Shown here in pieces: positions 1 through 7,636 of a stretch of DNA of 12,086 nucleotides. The notes beneath the pieces are model-generated. The model did no database searches, was not told the DNA's origin, and was given only the letters and a program-made list of their open reading frames with translations. A program made the position numbers and the translations under genes. The first letter of the stretch is position 1; each line of letters starts with the position of its first letter. The DNA is from JAFHCF01 sp048497495 (GTDB lineage: Bacteria; Pseudomonadota; Alphaproteobacteria; Rhizobiales; Ancalomicrobiaceae): positions 1 through 12,086 of the forward strand of contig JAFHCF010000208.1 of the NCBI GenBank assembly GCA_048497495.1, written 5' to 3'.

Positions 1-1
1 A

Positions 2-3000
2 CCCGAGTCGACCGCCGAACGGGCCGCCCGCTCCGTCGAGGCGGCGCTCGCCGAACCCACGGCCAAGGCCGAGGTCCGGCCGGCGACCAGGGCCGAGGCC
101 CGCGCCGAAGCCAAGAAGGTGGCGCTCCAGACGCCGGAACCCGCCAACGATCCGGCCTCCGCGCCGACCTCGCGCGCCGCCGCCAACGACGATCGCCGCG
201 CCACCTCCGGCATCACCTGGGCCCTCACCCGCCGCCCCTCGACCGCGCCCTATTGGTTCGCCGCCCTCGCCTCCCTCGCCTGGGTCGGCGCCACCGGCTG
301 GCTCTCCTGGAAAGCGTTGGCGCCCGAGCCGACCATCGACCTCGCCACCCTCGCCACCCGGCCGAACGTCCTGTTCGCCGCCGCCGGCGTGATCCTGCCG
401 GTGTTCCTGCTCTTCGGTTTCGCGGTGCTGCTGCGTCGCGCCCAGGAACTGCGGCTGACCGCCCGCTCGATGACCGAGATCGCCCTGCGTCTCGCCGAGC
501 CGGAGACCAACGCCCAGGAGGCGGTGGTGTCGGTCGGCCATGCCATTCGCCGTGAGATGGCCGCCGTCGGCGACGGCCTCGAGCGCGTCGTCGCCCGCGC
601 CGGCGAGATCGAGGTTCTCGTCCACAACGAAGTGTCGTCGCTCGAGCGCGCCTATGGCGAGAACGAACTGCGCATCCGTTCGCTGATCGAGGAGTTGGTC
701 AACCAGCGCGAGGCCATCGTCAACAATTCCGAGCGCGTCCGCGCCGCCATCTCCGGCGCCCACGAGGGCCTCTCCGGCGATCTGATGACCACCCGCGAGC
801 GCATCGTCGAGGCCGCCGACGAAGCCTCCAAGCGCCTGGTCGGCTCGCTCGGCGACAAGAGCCGCGAGATCAACGACACGCTGAGCACCACCGTGGAAGG
901 CGTCGTCACCGCCCTCGACACCCGCTCCAGCGCCGTCATCGACCGCCTGTCGGAGACCGGCCGCAGCGTCGCCGAGACCCTGACCTCGGCCGGCCAGATC
1001 GCCGCCGAGACCCTCTCGGTCAAGGGCTTCGAGATCACCGACACCCTGAACCGCACCGGCGACCAGATCGTCGGCACCCTGACCGACCGCACCGAGCTCC
1101 TCACCGAGACCGTGCGCTCGATGGGCGACGGCCTGTCGGCGACCCTCGCCGACCGCACCGAGACGCTGGTCTCGAGCCTCGCCCTGCACACCGACACGCT
1201 GACGACCCGGCTCGGCGACTCGACCGACAGCCTGGTCTCCCGCCTCACCGAGCGCAGCGACGCGGTCAACCGCACCCTGGCGGAGACCGGCGACGGCATC
1301 GTCGGCAACCTCACCGAGCGCACCGACGCGCTGACCATGACCCTGCGCACCCTCGGCGACACGCTCACCGAGCGCACCGAGGCGGTCAACCGCACCCTGG
1401 CGGAGACCGGCGACAGCATCGTCGGCAACCTCACCGACCGCACCGAGATCCTCACCGCCACCGTCCGCACCCTCGGCGACGACCTCACCCGGCGCACCGA
1501 GACGGTGACCCGCACCCTCGCCGAGACCGGCGACACCCTGGTCACCACTCTCGCCTCCACCGGCTCGTCGCTGACCGAATCGCTGTCCAACACCGGTCAG
1601 CTCGTCGCCGAGAACATCCAGAACCGCGGCCACGAGGTGAACGCCGAACTCAAGGCCCACGCCTTCGAGATCGACGCCACCCTGTCGCGCACCGGCGGCG
1701 AGATCGTCGACGCCATCGCCGAGCGGGCCGGCGAGGTCGCCGACGCCCTCAAGGGCACCGGCCAGTCGCTGGTGGTCGACCTCTCGTTGCGCGGCGCCGA
1801 GATCACCGAGCGCCTCGACGAGACCGGCACCAAGATCGCCGAGACCATCTCCTCGCGCGGCGGCGAACTCGCCGATCGCCTGGGCGACACCGGCGAGAAG
1901 ATCTATCAGTCGATCGTCGTCCACGGCGCCGAGCTCGAGAAGCGCCTCGGCGACACCGGCCGCAGCCTCGACGAACTGCTGGAGGCCCGCGCCATCGGCT
2001 TCCGCGAGAGCCTCGACGGCTCGCTCGCCGGCGTCGGCGACGAGTTGCTGAAGCGTACCACCGACCTCGCCGAGCGGCTCGGCCGCGCCGGCACCGAGGT
2101 CGCCCGCCTCGTCGTCACCCAGGGCGACGTCGTCGCCACCCGCATGACCGAGACCGGCGCCAAGATCTCCGAGGCGCTCGCCGAGCGCGGCGCCACCGTC
2201 ACCGCCGGCCTGTCCGAGCGCCTCGACACGCTCGACCAGATCGTCAACGTCCGCGCCGCCGGCCTCGTCGAGGTCCTCGGCGACCGCACCGAGACGATGC
2301 GCGATCTGCTGGAGAACCGCTTCGTCACCGTCTCCGACACCCTCGCCGCCAAGACCGAGGCGCTGGCCGCCACCATCGCCGAGCGCACCGAGATCATCGG
2401 CAAGGTCGTCGACGAGCGCGCCACCGGCCTCACCCGGGCGCTCGAGGGCAAGCTCAACCACTTCTCGCAGACCGTCGGCACCCGCGTCGACGAGGCCACC
2501 CGCGGCTTCGACGATCGCGCCGAGACCCTCACCGCGACCATCGACACCCGCGTGCGTCGCATCGAGGAGGCGCTCGACCTGCGCGGCCGCCAGATCTCCG
2601 AGAACCTCATGGAGCGGACCCGCGAGATCGCCGCGACCTTCGCCGAAGGCCAAGTCCAGGTCTCCGCCGCCTTCGACGGCCGCATGGACGAGGTCGGCCG
2701 CGTCCTGACCCGTCGCACCGACGAGGTCGCCGAGCATCTCGCCGACCGCGTCTCCGAGATCAACGGCACCCTCGGCGCCCGCCTGATGGAGGTCACCGAG
2801 ACCCTCGACGACCGCACCGCGGCGCTCGACCGCATCCTCCACGAGCGTGTCGACGCCGCCACCACGACGCTCGGCAACAGCCTGAGCGAGGTCACCGAGA
2901 TCCTCGACAGCCGCACCGCCACCTTCGACCGCATCACCAAGGAGCGTCTCGCGGCGATCTCCTCGACCCTCGGCTCCGAGGCCGACCGCGCCGCCCAGCG

Positions 3001-5011
3001 GGTCAGCGGATCGCTCGAGGGCGCCGCCGGCCACATCGCCGCCGCGACCGAGGATCTCGAGCGCACCATCGTCGGCCGCACCACCGCCGTCGTCGGCGAG
3101 CTCGACCAGCGCACCCGCGAACTCACCGACCTCATCGGCGGTCGCGGCTCCGAACTGGTCGCCGCCCTCGCCGCCCGTTCCGACGAATTCACCTCCCGCG
3201 CCGGCGAGATCTCCCGCACCCTCGGCGAGACCGTCGACGGCCGCGTCGGCGAGATCGCCGACAAGATCGGCCAGGCCCGCGACATCCTCGTCGAGGCGCT
3301 CGACCGCAAGGGCCGCGACCTCACCGAGGCCGTCGCCCGCCAGGGTCTCGACGCCACCCGCGTCGTCACCGAGGCGCGCGAACGTCTCGTCGCCGCCTTC
3401 GACGAGAAGAGCCACGACGCCGCCGAACTGGTCGCCTCGGCGTCCGAACGGTTGGTCACCGCCCTCGACCTGAAGAGCCGCGAGGCCGTCGGCGTCGTCT
3501 CCGAGGCCTCCGATCGCCTGCGCGACGACATGGGCGGGCTGCTCGAGCGCCTGACCCAGGCCAACCTCACCCTCCACTCGGTGCTCAACCGCGCCGGCGA
3601 GAACCTCGACCTGGTCGAGAAGAACCTCGGCGGCCGCACCGACGAGGTGCGCATCGTCCTCGAGACCGCGCTCTCCGAGACCCGCGGCGTGACCGAGGCG
3701 GTCGCCGCCCAGGTCGCCTCGCTCAAGGACACCTCCAAGAACGTCCTCGGCGACGTCGCCGACCTCACCCTGCGCTTCGACGAACAGGCCCGCAGCCTCA
3801 GCTCGGCCGCCACCCTGCTCTCCGACGTCAACCGCAACCTCGAGACCACAGTGGAGGAGCGCCGCCGCAGCCTCGAGGAACTGGCCGGCAACCTCGTCGA
3901 CAAGACCCAGTCGGTCGAGACCATGATGCATGCCTTCTCGAGCCTGGTCGGCGACACGCTGAGCACCGCCGAGACCCGCGCCCGCGACGTCGGCGCCTCG
4001 TTGACCACCGCGGCGGAGGAGGCGATGCGCAAGGTGCTGAGCCAGCTCGACACCATGCGCCAGACCGCCGGCACCGAGGGCCAGCGCTCGGCCGAGGCCC
4101 TGCGCGCCGCCCAGGACGCCATGATCGGCGAGATGACCCGCGCCGTCGGCGAGACCACCGGCCGCTTCGCCGAGGCGACCGACAAGATGCGCGAGGCGGC
4201 GCGCATGATGCAGGCCGAACTCGAGACGACCCGCAACGAGTTGCGTCGCGGCGTCCTCGAACTGCCCAAGGAGACCGAGGAATCGACCGCCCAGTTGCGC
4301 CGCGTCGTCACCGACCAGCTCAAGGCGCTCGCCGATCTCTCCGCCCTCGTCGGTCGCCAGACCGCCAACCTCGACGTCTCGCGCGCCTCCGGCACCCGCG
4401 TCGCCTCGGTCGAGGCCGCCCCCCGCTACGAGGCACCGCGTCGCGCCCAGCCGGCGGCCGAACCGGTCGCCGCCTTCGCCGAGCCGCGCCGCGCCGCGCC
4501 ACAGCCGACGCCGCCGGCCTACGGCACCTATCGCGAGGCCACGCCCGCGGCGCCGCGCGAGGAACCGGCGGCCGCGCCCCGTGGTGGCTGGATGTCCGAC
4601 CTCCTGCGCCGCGCCTCGCGCGACGACGAGCCCGCCGCCCCCGCCTATCCCCGCCCCTCGGCCGGACAGGTCGTCGACAGCCTCAACTCGCTGTCGGTCG
4701 ACATCGCCCGCGCCATCGACGACGAGGCCTTCGAGGATCTGTGGGATCGCTATCGCCAGGGTGAGCGCAACGTCTTCACCCGGCGGCTCTACACCCTCCA
4801 GGGTCAGCAGACCTTCGAGGAGATCCGCCGCAAGTACCAGCGCGACGGCGAGTTCCGCAACGCGGTCGACCGCTACGTCGTCGACTTCGAGAGCCTGCTC
4901 GGCGAAGCCTCGCGCTCGTCGCGCGACCCCGACGCCGCCCGCAACTACCTCGCCTCGGACACCGGCAAGGTCTACACCCTGCTGGCCCATGCCGCCGGCC
5001 GCCTCGACTGA
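2..5011 (+). CDS. Giant membrane-anchored hendecad-repeat protein, Growth Pole Ring (GPR/RgsE)-like, 5' partial
   Basis: The frame is open from position 2 to the TGA at 5009-5011, giving 1669 visible codons. The GTG at 119 has no clear ribosome binding site and the upstream codons (Ala, Glu, Pro, Lys-rich) look like the same low-complexity N-terminus, so the real start lies left of the window. Domain order: Ala/Pro-rich N-terminus; two membrane helices at about 251-310 and 368-433; a mostly helical stretch; 11-residue repeats at 722-3535; more coiled coil to about 4400; a Pro/Ala/Arg-rich linker at about 4409-4588; and a conserved-looking C-terminal domain at about 4589-5008 containing the stretch DEAFEDLWDRYRQGERNVF. 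This architecture (about 2000 residues, apolipoprotein-like repeats, paired N-terminal membrane helices) matches Agrobacterium GPR and its Sinorhizobium counterpart RgsE, which form a ring at the growing pole and are needed for polar growth. Such proteins are often labelled 'kinesin' or 'apolipoprotein A1/A4/E' from weak matches. The family call is from architecture and memory, not a search. It appears to be transcribed alone in this window and ends at a strong terminator. Confidence 0.78.
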   Translation, partial: PESTAERAARSVEAALAEPTAKAEVRPATRAEARAEAKKVALQTPEPANDPASAPTSRAAANDDRRATSGITWALTRRPSTAPYWFAALASLAWVGATGWLSWKALAPEPTIDLATLATRPNVLFAAAGVILPVFLLFGFAVLLRRAQELRLTARSMTEIALRLAEPETNAQEAVVSVGHAIRREMAAVGDGLERVVARAGEIEVLVHNEVSSLERAYGENELRIRSLIEELVNQREAIVNNSERVRAAISGAHEGLSGDLMTTRERIVEAADEASKRLVGSLGDKSREINDTLSTTVEGVVTALDTRSSAVIDRLSETGRSVAETLTSAGQIAAETLSVKGFEITDTLNRTGDQIVGTLTDRTELLTETVRSMGDGLSATLADRTETLVSSLALHTDTLTTRLGDSTDSLVSRLTERSDAVNRTLAETGDGIVGNLTERTDALTMTLRTLGDTLTERTEAVNRTLAETGDSIVGNLTDRTEILTATVRTLGDDLTRRTETVTRTLAETGDTLVTTLASTGSSLTESLSNTGQLVAENIQNRGHEVNAELKAHAFEIDATLSRTGGEIVDAIAERAGEVADALKGTGQSLVVDLSLRGAEITERLDETGTKIAETISSRGGELADRLGDTGEKIYQSIVVHGAELEKRLGDTGRSLDELLEARAIGFRESLDGSLAGVGDELLKRTTDLAERLGRAGTEVARLVVTQGDVVATRMTETGAKISEALAERGATVTAGLSERLDTLDQIVNVRAAGLVEVLGDRTETMRDLLENRFVTVSDTLAAKTEALAATIAERTEIIGKVVDERATGLTRALEGKLNHFSQTVGTRVDEATRGFDDRAETLTATIDTRVRRIEEALDLRGRQISENLMERTREIAATFAEGQVQVSAAFDGRMDEVGRVLTRRTDEVAEHLADRVSEINGTLGARLMEVTETLDDRTAALDRILHERVDAATTTLGNSLSEVTEILDSRTATFDRITKERLAAISSTLGSEADRAAQRVSGSLEGAAGHIAAATEDLERTIVGRTTAVVGELDQRTRELTDLIGGRGSELVAALAARSDEFTSRAGEISRTLGETVDGRVGEIADKIGQARDILVEALDRKGRDLTEAVARQGLDATRVVTEARERLVAAFDEKSHDAAELVASASERLVTALDLKSREAVGVVSEASDRLRDDMGGLLERLTQANLTLHSVLNRAGENLDLVEKNLGGRTDEVRIVLETALSETRGVTEAVAAQVASLKDTSKNVLGDVADLTLRFDEQARSLSSAATLLSDVNRNLETTVEERRRSLEELAGNLVDKTQSVETMMHAFSSLVGDTLSTAETRARDVGASLTTAAEEAMRKVLSQLDTMRQTAGTEGQRSAEALRAAQDAMIGEMTRAVGETTGRFAEATDKMREAARMMQAELETTRNELRRGVLELPKETEESTAQLRRVVTDQLKALADLSALVGRQTANLDVSRASGTRVASVEAAPRYEAPRRAQPAAEPVAAFAEPRRAAPQPTPPAYGTYREATPAAPREEPAAAPRGGWMSDLLRRASRDDEPAAPAYPRPSAGQVVDSLNSLSVDIARAIDDEAFEDLWDRYRQGERNVFTRRLYTLQGQQTFEEIRRKYQRDGEFRNAVDRYVVDFESLLGEASRSSRDPDAARNYLASDTGKVYTLLAHAAGRLD
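722..3535 (+). repeat. 84 hendecad (33-bp/11-residue) repeats with two heptad interruptions
   Basis: Within the giant protein the translation divides into consecutive 11-residue units without gap from 722 to 3535. Examples are ETGTKIAETIS, SRGGELADRLG, DTGEKIYQSIV and ERTREIAATFA. Unit positions 6 and 10 are nearly always hydrophobic. Position 3 is Gly, Thr, Val, Leu or Ser. Positions 1-2 are often E/D-R or E/D-T. Core spacing is therefore 3-4-4, the hendecad pattern. By hand I count 84 units plus two 7-residue units (1349-1369 and 1469-1489). The arithmetic agrees: 938 residues = 84 x 11 + 14. Hendecad regularity fades after 3535. The DNA repeat is diverged at most positions, so the register is kept at protein level. 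Confidence 0.88.
1250..1489 (+). repeat. 120-bp in-frame tandem duplication inside the hendecad array
   Basis: Bases 1250-1369 and 1370-1489 are tandem copies of a 120-bp, 40-residue block made of three hendecads plus one heptad. I count about 17 mismatches in 120 by eye. A 33-bp stretch is identical (1262-1294 against 1382-1414). A more diverged partial third copy starts at 1490 but runs on as ordinary hendecads. Each full copy ends in a seven-residue unit (TLGDTLT, TLGDDLT) that resembles the earlier hendecad SMGDGLSATLA lacking its last four residues. Confidence 0.85.
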
Positions 5012-5041
5012 GGCGCGGCGATCGGAACATCGGAACAAGAG

Positions 5042-5069
5042 ACGGCCGTCCCTCGGGGCGGCCGTTTTT
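5042..5069 (+). terminator. Rho-independent terminator after the giant GPR-like gene
   Basis: A GC-rich stem of 10 pairs (5042-5051 with 5056-5065, one G-U pair) closes a four-base loop and runs directly into five T at 5065-5069, 31 bases after the stop codon. On the minus strand the same hairpin is followed only by a weak U-containing tract (CTCTTGTTCC), so it may serve poorly or not at all as terminator for the opposing lipoprotein gene. Confidence 0.85.
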
Positions 5070-5133
5070 CATCGGGGGGTGCGGAGGATGCCGGCCGGAG
5101 GCGCACGGGCCCCGCGCGCGCCTCCCCGTCGCC

Positions 5134-5748
5134 TCACCCGCGCGTGGCGGTCCAGGCGACGATTTCGCCGAAGACCCGGCCCTGGGCGCGACCGAAGGCC
5201 GCGACCGCCGACTTGGGGTCGTCGCCGGAGGGTTCCTCGGCGCGGAAGACCTGCGTCGCCAGCACGCGGCCGGTGCGGTCGTCCATCAGCTTGACCGACA
5301 GGGCCACCACCACCCGGTGGCCGCCGGCGTCGTAGTCGAAGGCGCGGATCTCGATGACGATCTGGCGGTCGATGGCGAGCCCTTGGCCCGGACGTCCGGC
5401 GGCGCGGAAGCGACCGGAGGACTCGAGGGCGCCGACGAGGCGCGACTGGAGCAGCCGCGGCAGCCGGTCCGACCATTGCGCGCCGGAGAAATAGGCGATC
5501 TCGGTGGGGCTCGGCCGCACCACGATACGCTCGGTGTCGAAGGCCCGGTCCGCCGTCGGCTCCGGCACCAACACCTGCAGCGAGCGCCCTCGGGGCACGG
5601 AAACCGTCTCGGTCGGCCGTAGATCGAAGGTCTCCACCGCCGCCGTCGGCAGGAGCGCCGAGCAGCCGCCGACCTGCGCCGCGACGAGGGCGAGGGCGCA
5701 GAACCGGATCGCGCCCGCCGCGCCGAAGATCGATCGTCCACCCATCAT
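5134..5748 (-). CDS. PqiC/LinN-type ABC transport auxiliary lipoprotein
   Basis: A protein of 204 residues with a hydrophobic signal segment (about 15-25) and a lipobox ending at Cys29 (VGGC, followed by Ser). It is therefore predicted to be lipidated, and the Ser at +2 favours the outer membrane under the enterobacterial rule. The rest fits the ABC_trans_aux family (PqiC, LinN): an N-terminal beta-rich part, the conserved-looking segment around Tyr86-Trp93 (IAYFSGAQWSDRLPRLL), and a late helix near AVAAFGRAQGRVFGEI. The lipoprotein is thought to link an MCE transporter to the outer membrane. It is the last gene of the MCE operon. Its ATG overlaps the TGA of the mlaD-like gene by four bases, with a purine-rich GGGGAA about seven bases upstream. 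Only about 65 bases separate its stop from the convergent terminator. Length is usual for the family. Confidence 0.88.
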   Translation of the reverse strand: MMGGRSIFGAAGAIRFCALALVAAQVGGCSALLPTAAVETFDLRPTETVSVPRGRSLQVLVPEPTADRAFDTERIVVRPSPTEIAYFSGAQWSDRLPRLLQSRLVGALESSGRFRAAGRPGQGLAIDRQIVIEIRAFDYDAGGHRVVVALSVKLMDDRTGRVLATQVFRAEEPSGDDPKSAVAAFGRAQGRVFGEIVAWTATRG

Positions 5749-6842
5749 CGCCGGTTCCCCGTGTATTCCGGCACCTTGCCGCTCGACCCGCCGAACAGCA
5801 GGCGCTTCGGGTCGCGATCGAGATTGCCGACCGCCCGATCGATGGTGCCGAGCGTGCGACGCCCGTCGGCGACGAAGTCGCGCAACTCCCGGACCCCGGT
5901 GCCGGTCAGCCGGGTCAGCCCGTCGGAGATGTCGCCCGCCCGCGCCTGGAAGGTCTCGGCGGTCTCCTTGATGCTCTTGGCCGCCGCCGTCGCCTCCTCG
6001 AGGAAGACGGAGGCCTGCCGGACCACGCCCTTGCCCTCGTCGGAACCGGCGATCGCGTCGATCTTGGCGAGGATGCCGTCGACCCGCTTCGATGCCTCGT
6101 CGAGCCGGCCCATCATCGAATGCGCCCCGTCGACGATCTCGGTGACCTTGGTCTTGTCGACGGTACGCACCAGGCCGTCGATGTCGTCGGCGAGAGTTTC
6201 GATCTTGCCCGACACGTTGCCGAGCACATCGCCCGCCTTGGCCACCGCATCCATGAACTTCGACACCCCGTCGGAGTTCTTGGCCAGCGAATTGGAGAAG
6301 GTCTCGGCGTTCTTCACCGTCGTCGTCACCGACTGGGCATTGTCCTTGACCAGTTGGTCGATGGTGCCGACGGCACTGTCGAGCCGGCTGAGCACCCGTT
6401 GCGCGCCTTCGAGAATGTCCTGCATCGACGACCGCTCGGCGTACATCAGCCGTTCGTTCTCATCGAGCGCCAGGAGCGACTGCGCCTCCGCCGACCCACC
6501 CCAGATCTGCACCGTGGCGACGCCGGTCAGTCCCTGGTAGCCGAGCGAGACGCGGCTGTCCTTCTTGATCGGCGTCTCGGAATCGACGTTGACCCGGGCG
6601 ATCACCCGCGACGGATCGTCGGGGGCGAAGGAGAGCTTGACCACTTCGCCGACCTTGATGCCGTTGAAGGAGACGTTGGCGCCGGTGACGAGGCCGGACA
6701 CCGAACCGGGGAAGACGATGGTCACGCTGGCTCGCCGCGCCCCCTCGCCGCCCTTCAGCAGCCAGAACGCCGATCCGAAACCCGCGGCGATCACCGCGAG
6801 GACGAACAGACCGACGATCACCAGGTTGGCACGAGTTTCCAT
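5745..6842 (-). CDS. MlaD/MCE-domain substrate-binding protein (LinM-like)
   Basis: A protein of 365 residues, starting METRANLVIVG. The longer open frame to 6983 was rejected because its 47 extra residues are Arg/Pro-rich and overlap the ATPase gene, while this ATG at 6842-6840 has a good AGAGGAAG ribosome binding site. One membrane helix (about 7-29) anchors it to the inner membrane. A single MCE domain follows (about 38-116), with the typical FPGSVSGLVTGANVSFNGIKVGEV and GYQGLTGVATVQIWGG segments. Residues about 135-340 are predicted helical, and the C-terminus holds the DRDPKRLLFGG motif that I associate with alphaproteobacterial relatives. MCE proteins form hexameric rings that carry lipids across the periplasm. 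The start overlaps the ATPase stop by one base (TGATG), suggesting translational coupling. Confidence 0.93.
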   Translation of the reverse strand: METRANLVIVGLFVLAVIAAGFGSAFWLLKGGEGARRASVTIVFPGSVSGLVTGANVSFNGIKVGEVVKLSFAPDDPSRVIARVNVDSETPIKKDSRVSLGYQGLTGVATVQIWGGSAEAQSLLALDENERLMYAERSSMQDILEGAQRVLSRLDSAVGTIDQLVKDNAQSVTTTVKNAETFSNSLAKNSDGVSKFMDAVAKAGDVLGNVSGKIETLADDIDGLVRTVDKTKVTEIVDGAHSMMGRLDEASKRVDGILAKIDAIAGSDEGKGVVRQASVFLEEATAAAKSIKETAETFQARAGDISDGLTRLTGTGVRELRDFVADGRRTLGTIDRAVGNLDRDPKRLLFGGSSGKVPEYTGNRR

Positions 6843-7636
6843 CAGCTTCCTCTGGCGGCGATGCCGCGGGCGCGAGCCCCTCTGAAATAGGCCTTCACCC
6901 ACGGGTGTTCGAAGGCCAGCATGGCGGAGAGCGGGCCTTCGACCAAGACCCGACGATTCCCGAGGACGGCTATTCGGTCGCACACGGTGGCGAGACTGTC
7001 GAGGTCGTGCGTCACCATGAACACCGTCAGGCCCAGCGTATCACGCAACTTGACGATGAGGTCGTCGAAGTCGCCGGCGCCGATCGGGTCGAGACCGGAG
7101 GTCGGCTCGTCGAGGAAGAGGATCGCCGGATCGAGCGCCAGCGCCCGCGCCAGGCTGGCGCGCTTGATCATGCCGCCGGAGAGTTCGGAAGGATACTTGT
7201 CCGCCGCGTCCGGCGGCAGGCCGACCATGGCGATCTTCAGACGGGCGAGATCGTCCATCATCGCGATCGACAGTTTCATGTGCTCGCGCATCGGCACCTG
7301 GATGTTCTGGCGCACGGTGAGCGAGGAAAACAGCGCGCCGTGCTGGAACAACACCCCCCAGCAGCGCTCCACCGCCGTGCGCAGCGCCGGCTCGACCTTG
7401 TCGAGGTCGTGGCCGAAGACCTCGATGCTGCCCGCCCGCCGCGGGTTGAGCCCGAGGATGGTGCGCATCAGCACCGACTTGCCCGACCCCGATCCGCCGA
7501 CGAAGCCGAGGATCTCGCCGCGCCGGACGTCGAGATCGAGCCCCTCGAGGATCAGCTTGTCGCCGAAGCCGACGGTCACGCCGCGGCAGCGGATGATCGG
7601 CTCGTCGTCGAGAAGGCCGTCGGTGCAGGTCGCCAT
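6842..7636 (-). CDS. MlaF-like ABC transporter ATP-binding protein (LinL-like)
   Basis: A protein of 264 residues, usual length for MlaF/Ttg2A ATPases. All nucleotide-binding motifs are present: Walker A GGSGSGKS (47-54), Q-loop Gln98 in FQHGALFSSLTV, signature ELSGGM (151-156), Walker B AILFLDEP (171-178), D-loop SGLD (180-183) and switch His210 in MVTHD. The FQHGALFSSLTV and SGGMIKRASLARAL segments are characteristic of the MCE-linked subfamily. It powers lipid movement by the permease of the same operon on the cytoplasmic side of the inner membrane. The longer frame upstream to 8404 is a shadow of the permease gene. The ATG at 7636-7634 overlaps the permease stop by one base (TGATG) and is preceded by a G-rich ribosome binding site. 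Confidence 0.95.
   Translation of the reverse strand: MATCTDGLLDDEPIIRCRGVTVGFGDKLILEGLDLDVRRGEILGFVGGSGSGKSVLMRTILGLNPRRAGSIEVFGHDLDKVEPALRTAVERCWGVLFQHGALFSSLTVRQNIQVPMREHMKLSIAMMDDLARLKIAMVGLPPDAADKYPSELSGGMIKRASLARALALDPAILFLDEPTSGLDPIGAGDFDDLIVKLRDTLGLTVFMVTHDLDSLATVCDRIAVLGNRRVLVEGPLSAMLAFEHPWVKAYFRGARARGIAARGS

Noticed and set aside
119..121. GTG as the true start of the giant protein
   Set aside because: The frame is open to the left edge with similar Ala/Glu/Pro-rich composition and there is no ribosome binding site, so the gene begins upstream of the window.
652..1593. A 313-codon minus-strand open frame over the first repeats
   Set aside because: Same shadow effect; its apparent VSPVSARVR-type repeats simply reflect the opposite-strand repeat DNA.
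1906..4395. An 829-codon open frame on the minus strand inside the giant gene
   Set aside because: It is Ser/Arg/Val-rich and repetitive, the mirror of the hendecad codons in GC-rich DNA with few reverse-strand stops. The plus frame has clear domains, membrane helices and a terminator.
4581..5294. A 237-codon plus-strand frame crossing the end of the giant gene
   Set aside because: Arg/Pro/Ser-rich low-complexity translation that overlaps the real C-terminal domain and runs through the terminator.
6843..6983. N-terminal extension of the MlaD-like protein
   Set aside because: It lies within the ATPase gene, is Arg/Pro-rich, and precedes the normal membrane-anchor start with its good ribosome binding site.
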